Below, piece by piece: positions 57,832 to 64,000 of a stretch of DNA of 64,000 bases. Position 1 is the stretch's first letter, and the number at the start of each line of letters is the position of its first letter. Origin of the DNA: Gliomastix tumulicola (Eukaryota > Ascomycota > Sordariomycetes > Hypocreales > Bionectriaceae); contig BCHX01000008.1 in assembly GCA_001599755.1 (NCBI GenBank), positions 3,100,001 to 3,164,000 of the forward strand, written 5' to 3'. A program made the position numbers and the translations under genes. The notes below the pieces were generated by a model. The model was given only the letters and a program-made list of their open reading frames with translations, made no database searches and had not been told where the DNA came from.

Positions 57832-58512
57832 CCTGTGACGATCTTGTTACGCCGACACACGCACGCATGACCGAAGTTCGTAGCCATATTTGTGTTCTTG
57901 GATACCCCTGGTGCTATTGGGCGCCGCGTAATGGAGATATGAGACATGTTTTGCAATATTAATACAATCATAACTTGTTGAATCCATCGAACATCCGTAT
58001 ATTGGTGCGTCAAGGACTGAGAAACATCATGTTGAGTGCCTCATGGTTGACTACTAGTAGTGTAGGGTGGTGATAGTTCTCGTCCGGTCCGATTTGGTGG
58101 TTAAGCTACCCTGGAGACCAAGATCGGCCAGATCGGGATCATCGATCAATGCCAGTCATTGCAGGTGATGGATTGCAGGCGCATGGAGTGCATCCTCAGC
58201 GCGTGGGGGACACCGTCGCCGCTATGGCGCTGGACATTGCCACTGTAGCGACGACTAGCGCCCCTGCGACAGTGACCGAAGCCCCTGAAAAGTGTCGCCC
58301 CTCAGCGAGAACGTCACTGGAAGTGGCCACTAGCCCAAGGCCCAGGCGACGGGTTTCAATCGGGCGAGTCAAAAAACAAAAACAAAGCAAATCGCGGCCG
58401 CACGAACGAGAGATTCCAACAGCGAAAGAAGAAACGAAAAGCGACAACAAAAATCACCCCCCACCATCGATGACGACGAGAGATACAATGCCAGGGCTGT
58501 CCTCGGTTGCCA
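57832..58512. other. Intergenic stretch, IQ to SAS4-like gene
   Basis: An open frame at 58149-58538 (MPVIAGDGLQ) overlaps the next gene's promoter but has no domain. I do not call it a gene. Confidence 0.4.
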
Positions 58513-60320
58513 ATGGCGTCCGTCACCCGCTCTACTAGGCGAGGTGAGCTCAGCCTCCATCCTTCTCCTCAGCAGCAGCAGCAGCAGCAGAAGAGGAAGA
58601 AGCTGCAGCAGCACGACGGCGCAGCAGCACCAACCAGCATGCACCCGCGCACCACGGCCGTCCTGCACCAGGCGACCAACGGCGGCGGCGGAGCGGGCGG
58701 AAGGACCGGTCGCACCAACAAGAGAGGGCTCGAGGACAGCGACGTCGAGGCTGTCAAGCACAAGCGGTCGCGGTTTTCCGTCGACATTCTTGCGAAACCG
58801 CGCGTCATCAGTCACGCTGCTGATAAAGCGGCGCCCACGACTGGCCCCGCCGTGAAGCCCACCACCACCACCATCACGCCTGATAGTACGAGTCCGAGCC
58901 CCAACGTCGCCGCCACCGTGGCGAAGAGCGAGAACACGACGATCGATGAGCAGACGGATGCGCTGCAGAATAATAATGAGACTTCGAGGTCGACCGCGGA
59001 TTCGAAGAAAGACGCGCGGGATAATAGCACGAAGAAGGGCGGCAAGGACGTCAATGGCATGAAGCACGAGCTGGACCGGCTGCAACCAAAGGCTGCCGAC
59101 ACGAAGCAAGAGGGTCGCAAATTGCGATCGCAAGAGGCTACGAAATTCAAGAGCGAACTTGCTGCGTATTTCCCCGACTACGACGAGGTCATTGGGAACG
59201 AGCAGAAACAGCAGCGTGAGTGCCTTGGTCTACAAGACGCGGTAGTGGCGATGACATCAATTGCCCATGCTCGCCTTCTTAGACACCACAATCTCTCCCC
59301 TCTCTCTTGTTTAGCGTGCTAACTGGCTGTCAAGACTTGCTCAATGTCGACACACCGATCATAATCACCGACACGAGCGTATTCACCAATGGCGTCCCTC
59401 CTCATTTGAATAACGCGACATACTCGCCGCATCTACAACCATTCGACGCGACCACCCTAACTACCCCCCGGGGCTATGGCGACGAACTATTCACATCGGT
59501 CTGGGGAGCCCAGGTTATCGACCTCAGCTTCCTCGAGCCCCAATTGAAGCTGCAATCACCCGATGACCCCCTCCCCGACAGCCTGTTCATGCCCGTGCAC
59601 AAGCGGGCAGAGCGACTCGAGCGATCGATTAGGAATACAGAAAAGGGCCGCGCACAGCATGAGAAGGACCGCATCATACACCTGCTGGAAGGCCTGCAGG
59701 GGCATGACTGGCTTCGAGTGATGGGTGTCAGCGGCGTCACCGAGACTAAGAAGAAGGAGTTCCAGCCAGCGCGGCAGTACTTCATCAAGGGCTGCCAGGG
59801 TATCCTCGACAAGTTCCGCAACTGGACGCTCGAAGAGAGGAGGCGCAAGGTGGAGAAGGCTCGCGCACTTGCTGAGAAGAGAGGGGAAGACTCTTCGGAC
59901 AGCGCATCAGAGGACGAGAGCGAGGAAGAGGAGGAGACAGGAGAGGATGGCGGTTCCACAGGGGGCGTGAGCGAAACGTCCTCGCCGGCCAAGCAGCTCA
60001 GAGAGGAGGCGCTGGCAAGATCCAAGCTGTCAAAGAAGAATCCTCGAGGCGCGAAGCGTCTACTCCCTCCTCCCAAACCACTGGGCCCGCCGAAGGAGTT
60101 CAAGTCATTCTTTTCGAAGAAGCACGAGCGCGACGCTGCACTGGCCCCGCGACCACGGACATACACCCGGAGAGGCGGACGAACGGCGCTCGCCTGGGGT
60201 CAACCAATTCCCGAGATCGAGGAATTCGACTTCATGCTGCCGCCCGAGTATAGAGACGAGGAGACGCTGAGGACGCGCGCTCGGAAGAAGCGCAGAGAGA
60301 AGCGGAACAGCACGCAGTAA
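58513..60320 (+). CDS. SAS4-like chromatin protein (something about silencing 4 domain)
   Basis: Two exons (58513-59215 and 59335-60320) give 562 aa. The N-terminal third is disordered, with a polyglutamine tract from a CAG run (QQQQQQQ, about residue 20) and basic patches. The conserved SAS4-type domain (about 345-400) reads RIIHLLEGLQGHDWLRVMG, then KYF-like QYFIKGCQGILDKFRNW. Acidic and basic low-complexity stretches follow. In yeast, SAS4 is a subunit of the SAS H4-K16 acetyltransferase complex; filamentous fungi have longer homologues, sometimes tied to related acetyltransferase complexes. It is therefore probably nuclear. The intron is in phase 1 (QQ|HLLNVDTPI). Confidence 0.8.
58571..58591 (+). 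repeat. CAG run encoding polyglutamine
   Basis: Seven consecutive CAG codons in exon 1 of the SAS4-like gene; likely length-variable. Confidence 0.85.
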
Positions 60321-61163
60321 TATTGCGCTTCACAGGCACGAAGGAAGGATCCAACGGCAAAAAGCGCTTGTCAAACTCGGTAGGGAGGGCTTTTGTTTTA
60401 TTTTGTTTCATTTATGTCCTTTTCCAAGGACTGTGATTTGGTGGTTCAAGGATGTACTCAGGGCACGGCGTAAAAGGCACAGGCGGTTCTTTTTGGTGCT
60501 CTCTGGCTCGGGAGCTGGACAGGCGCGCCATGGTTGTGTTGATTTTCTCACGAGGAGCTAGGGGGGGGGACGGCTGATCTTGAGCGATGGCGGTTTATTA
60601 GAACAGTAAACTCGAGAGAGTTACCATTTCGTTATTCTAATTATACCCCGATTCAATGTAAACAATGGTAGTTCTAATGCTGTCATTGAAGCCAGTGTCG
60701 ATAATCCGAGGTGACACCCAATTGAAGTCGCGAAGCCAGCCCCACTTCCGGAATAGGCCCGCGTTTGCCTGCCTGATGCTGCAGGCAATTGGTCCGTGCG
60801 CGAGCTTTTGGGAGTTCGCGCAATGAACTCAGGCTGGCTTCATCTCGAGCCTGCAAAGGCGGCGAACAATAACCTGCCAACCNCCCCGAGCCGCTTTTTG
60901 TTTTGCTTTTCCTCGCCCACCCGCCAGCCTCTCTTTTCTGTGTCTTGTCTCATTTTTAACTTTTGATTTCTTCCACACTCGCAGCGCCTCGCACGACCGA
61001 ATCGCCTGCCGAGGAATCGAGTCGCGATGATGCGATCGCCGTGGTAGAACCTTTGCGCATCTAACAACCCAATGCGCACGCACTTCCACTTCCTTGACTC
61101 ACCCGGCCGCGCACCTACGACCACCAACCGTCTGGGCTAGGCGTGTATCGCAAGCCTCTCGAT
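60321..61163. other. Intergenic stretch with one ambiguous base
   Basis: The 3' flank of the SAS4-like gene and TAF2 promoter. Position 60883 is an N within a C-rich run. No gene. Confidence 0.5.
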
Positions 61164-64000
61164 ATGGGGCTCACGCTGGAGGATGCGGACGGCGAGGAGC
61201 AGTTGTTCCTCGCCCCCGACGAGGGCGACCTGAACCTCCTGCCCGAGCAGGCGACGTACGACTTCTTTGTCATGCAGCAGCACGTCAACCTCGACGTCAA
61301 CTTCCTCGACAAGTCGATCGACGGCACCACCGATATCTACATTGTCACTACTAAGGAGAAAGTGGAGGAGGTAGTGCTGGACGCGGCCGACTGCGAAATC
61401 GACACCGCCAACGTGACCATCACCGAGCGCCGAGAGCCCTGGGGCGATCGCAGCGATGGCCCAACGCGCAACGCCGCCGCCGAGTACCAAGATCCGTACA
61501 GCAAGCTCGAGCGCCCGAAGAACTGGAGGTGGAACGCCGGGCACCACCTCGAGCGCCGCCGACGGGCTCGTGTGCTCTTCCACAACCGTAAGACGGACCT
61601 GCCGATCGAGCTGCGGGCGGCCGAGGGTAGCACGCCGGTGTTTGGGTCGCTCAAGATCAGTCTGAAGGGGAGAGATGGCGACAGGCCCAAGGTGATTATT
61701 CGGAAATCGACGTCGAATCTCGAGAGCGCCGGGAGTGGTGGATACAAGCACTACAAGATCACGGTCCCGTTCAAGAAGAAGAACCCGAGGGACGGGTATC
61801 ACTTTGTGGGCGTCGACCTCCTCGACAATCGGTATACGCACATGTACACCCGCCACTCGACGCAGGCTGGGACTGCGGCGTGCCTGTTCCCCTGCGTTGA
61901 TGACCATGCGACGCGGTGCAGCTGGTTGATTTCGATCAGGTTTCCGCTGACGCTGGGCGACGCGCTGCAGAAACCTCTGGCATCGCAGATGAATGGGACA
62001 ACTCACCACCACCACCACCACCATCATCACGACGATGGCTACGACCGAAACATCGACCTCGCCGAAGAAGACAAGCTCAGGGAGATGACGGCTGTCTGCT
62101 CGGGTCTTCTCGTCGAGGAATCCGTCGATCCTCAAAACGACCGCAAGAAGATCATGACGTTCGAGCCGGAGAGAAATCACTCGGTGCAGAAGCTTGGGTT
62201 CGCGGTTGGGCCGTTTGAGCATGTCGATCTGTCCTCTACATTCCGTGAGGAAGAGGCCGAGCTCAAGCTCAGTCTGAACGCTCTCAAAGTGCATGCCTAC
62301 TGTCTGCCTGGCCGTGAACAGGAGGTCCTCAACACGGCAGCTGCCCTCACCATGGCCGCTGACCACTTCACCTATACTTTCGCCAAGTACCCCTTCAACA
62401 ACTTTAAGCTTTGCTTCTTAGACGATCTGGTGGAAGACACAACGGCTCTTCACTCTATCGGCTTCGTGAGCAACAGGCTACTCTTTCCTGACGAAGTCAT
62501 CGACACTGAAGTCGAAGTTACCCGGAAGATCATCTACACTCTCGCATACCAGTGGATTGGCGTCAACGTGGTTGCGAGTCGTCGTAACGATTTGTGGCTT
62601 GTTATTGGCATCGCACACTACATGACGGACATTGTGATGAAGAAGCTGTGTGGCAACAACGAGCACCGCTTTCGAATGAAGCAAATCTCTGACGATCTTG
62701 TCCGTGTCGATATCGGCCGGCCGTCACTCTGGGACTTGGGCCCTAATCTGTACCTGGGAGACTTTGAGATGGAGTTCATGGAGATGAAGGCGCCGCTGGT
62801 CTTGTTCATTCTCGACAAGAGATTGCTCAAAGCCTCTGGCAGCCACGGCCTGACTCGCATTCTACAGAGGCTTCTTACAAAGGTCCAGATTGATGGGCCA
62901 GAGAAGTCGCCCACTCTGGATACCGACAAGTTCCGCACTCTCTGCGAAAAGCCCACTAGGACCAGACTGGAGAGCTTCTGGAACCAGTGGGTGTACGGCT
63001 CGGGGTGTCCAAGATTTGATGTCAAGGCGAAGTTCAACAAGAAGAGGCTCTGCGTCGAGTTGACACTCAATCAGGTCCAAGCGCAGACCGTTAAGAACCC
63101 TGAGCTAGACAAAGATGAGTTCCTTCGGCTCGTGAAAGAGCGACGCTCTGGCACGGCGATTGGCGATGTCCAGCCCCTGTTCACAGGGCCGATGACTATC
63201 AGGATCCACGAGGCTGACGGGACGCCTTATGAGCATATTCTGGAGATTCGCGAGGACGCGACGCGCTCAACCAAGTTTGAAATTCCTTATAATACCAAGT
63301 ATAAGCGGCTCAAGAGAACCCGACGCTTGAAGGAAAGACATGCTGGTGGCGGCAATGTGGACGGGGCTGGAGACGGCGCTGACGAAGCTCTTCTGTACTG
63401 CCTCGGAGACGTTCTGCAGACCCCCGAGGACCAGAAGCAGTGGGAGTTGATTGACTGGGATCCAGATACGGAGAGGAAGATGGACCAGGAGTCCTACGAA
63501 TGGATACGTGTCGACGCGGATTTCGAGTGGGCTGCGGACATGAAGCACACCCTCGAGCCGTATATGTACGTATCTCAACTCCAGCAGGACAGGGATGTTG
63601 TCGCCCAGCAGGATGCGATGCTGTACCTGTCACAGGGCCCTCTCCACCCAATCGCGTCGGGCTTCCTCGTTAGGACATTGGTCGATCGCCGGTACTTCCA
63701 TGGCATTCGCACTATGGCCGCACGTGCCTTGACCAGGCAGGCCAACATCAAGGACATACCCATGCTCGGATTACGGCAGCTGATGATGGCGTATCGCGAG
63801 ATGTTCTGCTTCGACAAAACGAACCAGCCGCAGCCCAACAACTTCACCAACAAGCAGCAGTACAAGGTGCGAATCGCCATTATCCAGGCCATCGCCCAGG
63901 TCAGGGATCACACGTATCGTTGCCCCTTGGAGGCGCGCCAGTTCATTCTGGACCAGCTACTCTTCAATAACAACGAGGGCAATGAGGTGTCAGATCATCA
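61164..64000 (+). CDS. TAF2: Transcription initiation factor TFIID subunit 2 (TAF2), 3' end beyond window
   Basis: An uninterrupted frame of 945 codons starts at 61164 (MGLTLEDADGEEQ), the only Met close to the conserved start, and runs off the right edge. TAF2 is the M1-aminopeptidase-like subunit of TFIID that contacts the Initiator element. The peptidase-like fold is visible: DYFV-type start QATYDFFVMQQHVNLDV, DNRYTHMYTRHSTQAG, CLFPCVDDHATRCSW, the gluzincin-like region FAKYPFNNFKLCFLDDL, AYQWIGVNVV where real peptidases have HExxH, and the later HEAT-like region LHPIASGFLVRTLVD. The HExxH zinc ligands are absent, as in all TAF2 proteins. A tract of nine histidines occurs near residue 281. 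It is a core nuclear gene. Confidence 0.92.
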   Translation, partial: MGLTLEDADGEEQLFLAPDEGDLNLLPEQATYDFFVMQQHVNLDVNFLDKSIDGTTDIYIVTTKEKVEEVVLDAADCEIDTANVTITERREPWGDRSDGPTRNAAAEYQDPYSKLERPKNWRWNAGHHLERRRRARVLFHNRKTDLPIELRAAEGSTPVFGSLKISLKGRDGDRPKVIIRKSTSNLESAGSGGYKHYKITVPFKKKNPRDGYHFVGVDLLDNRYTHMYTRHSTQAGTAACLFPCVDDHATRCSWLISIRFPLTLGDALQKPLASQMNGTTHHHHHHHHHDDGYDRNIDLAEEDKLREMTAVCSGLLVEESVDPQNDRKKIMTFEPERNHSVQKLGFAVGPFEHVDLSSTFREEEAELKLSLNALKVHAYCLPGREQEVLNTAAALTMAADHFTYTFAKYPFNNFKLCFLDDLVEDTTALHSIGFVSNRLLFPDEVIDTEVEVTRKIIYTLAYQWIGVNVVASRRNDLWLVIGIAHYMTDIVMKKLCGNNEHRFRMKQISDDLVRVDIGRPSLWDLGPNLYLGDFEMEFMEMKAPLVLFILDKRLLKASGSHGLTRILQRLLTKVQIDGPEKSPTLDTDKFRTLCEKPTRTRLESFWNQWVYGSGCPRFDVKAKFNKKRLCVELTLNQVQAQTVKNPELDKDEFLRLVKERRSGTAIGDVQPLFTGPMTIRIHEADGTPYEHILEIREDATRSTKFEIPYNTKYKRLKRTRRLKERHAGGGNVDGAGDGADEALLYCLGDVLQTPEDQKQWELIDWDPDTERKMDQESYEWIRVDADFEWAADMKHTLEPYMYVSQLQQDRDVVAQQDAMLYLSQGPLHPIASGFLVRTLVDRRYFHGIRTMAARALTRQANIKDIPMLGLRQLMMAYREMFCFDKTNQPQPNNFTNKQQYKVRIAIIQAIAQVRDHTYRCPLEARQFILDQLLFNNNEGNEVSDH
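61998..62024 (+). repeat. CAC/CAT run encoding polyhistidine in TAF2
   Basis: Nine successive His codons (mostly CAC) in a loop between conserved blocks. Confidence 0.85.

Noticed and set aside
61137..62366. Minus-strand open frame of 409 codons over TAF2
   Set aside because: It is a shadow of the GC-rich TAF2 coding strand; the sense frame carries the recognisable protein.
1..64000. tRNA, rRNA or CRISPR elements
   Set aside because: No convincing B-box with a foldable cloverleaf was seen by eye, and no regularly spaced repeat array exists; a tRNA scan would be needed to be sure.
1..64000. Intact transposable elements
   Set aside because: No transposase, reverse transcriptase, long terminal repeat or terminal inverted repeat was recognised; the HTH/GIY-YIG gene is only a possible derivative.

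Overview
The window is nuclear DNA of a filamentous ascomycete (Pezizomycotina, probably a Sordariomycete; this is inferred from gene families and intron style, not from a species match). Genes carry short introns of about 50-90 bp with GTRNGT-like donors, CTNAC-like branch points and CAG/TAG acceptors. The families are typical of mould genomes: HET, PNP-NACHT-WD40, PTH11/rhodopsin-like 7-TM proteins, a GAF hybrid histidine kinase, a DMATS prenyltransferase and a DAL5-type permease. Genes sit on both strands without operons.

Region 1 (about 0.4-20 kb) looks like a secondary-metabolism locus without a visible PKS, NRPS or terpene synthase. It holds a membrane-anchored multicopper oxidase, a pisatin-demethylase-like P450, a DMATS-fold aromatic prenyltransferase, a protein with two SnoaL-like halves, an unknown 126-aa protein, a cytosolic GH3 glycosidase, two divergently transcribed short-chain dehydrogenases and an MFS permease. 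A consistent but unproven model is prenylation of an aromatic or indolic acceptor, oxidation by P450, MCO and SDRs, possible glycoside trimming by GH3, and export by MFS. No pathway-specific Zn2Cys6 regulator was recognised.

Region 2 (20-35 kb) is a signalling and self/non-self block: a HET-domain gene, a 1246-aa GAF hybrid histidine kinase with decamer repeats upstream of its start, and a 1590-aa NLR-like protein with PNP_UDP, NACHT and WD40 parts.

Region 3 (35-53 kb) is gene-poor and rich in broken genes. It holds a frameshifted F-box-like gene, an HTH/Myb plus GIY-YIG-like gene with an in-frame stop, a decayed ankyrin gene, and a multi-TM gene with two frameshifts. Among them lie intact genes for two rhodopsin-domain membrane proteins and a BAHD-like acyltransferase with a probable GC-AG intron, plus microsatellites and imperfect duplications.

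Region 4 (53-64 kb) returns to compact, conserved genes: a GMC oxidoreductase, an IQ-motif protein, a SAS4-like chromatin protein, and the TFIID subunit TAF2, which runs off the right end. The window therefore shows a boundary between accessory and core genome near 53 kb. Exon coordinates were derived by eye from splice consensus and reading frame, and may be off by a few bases at ambiguous acceptors.
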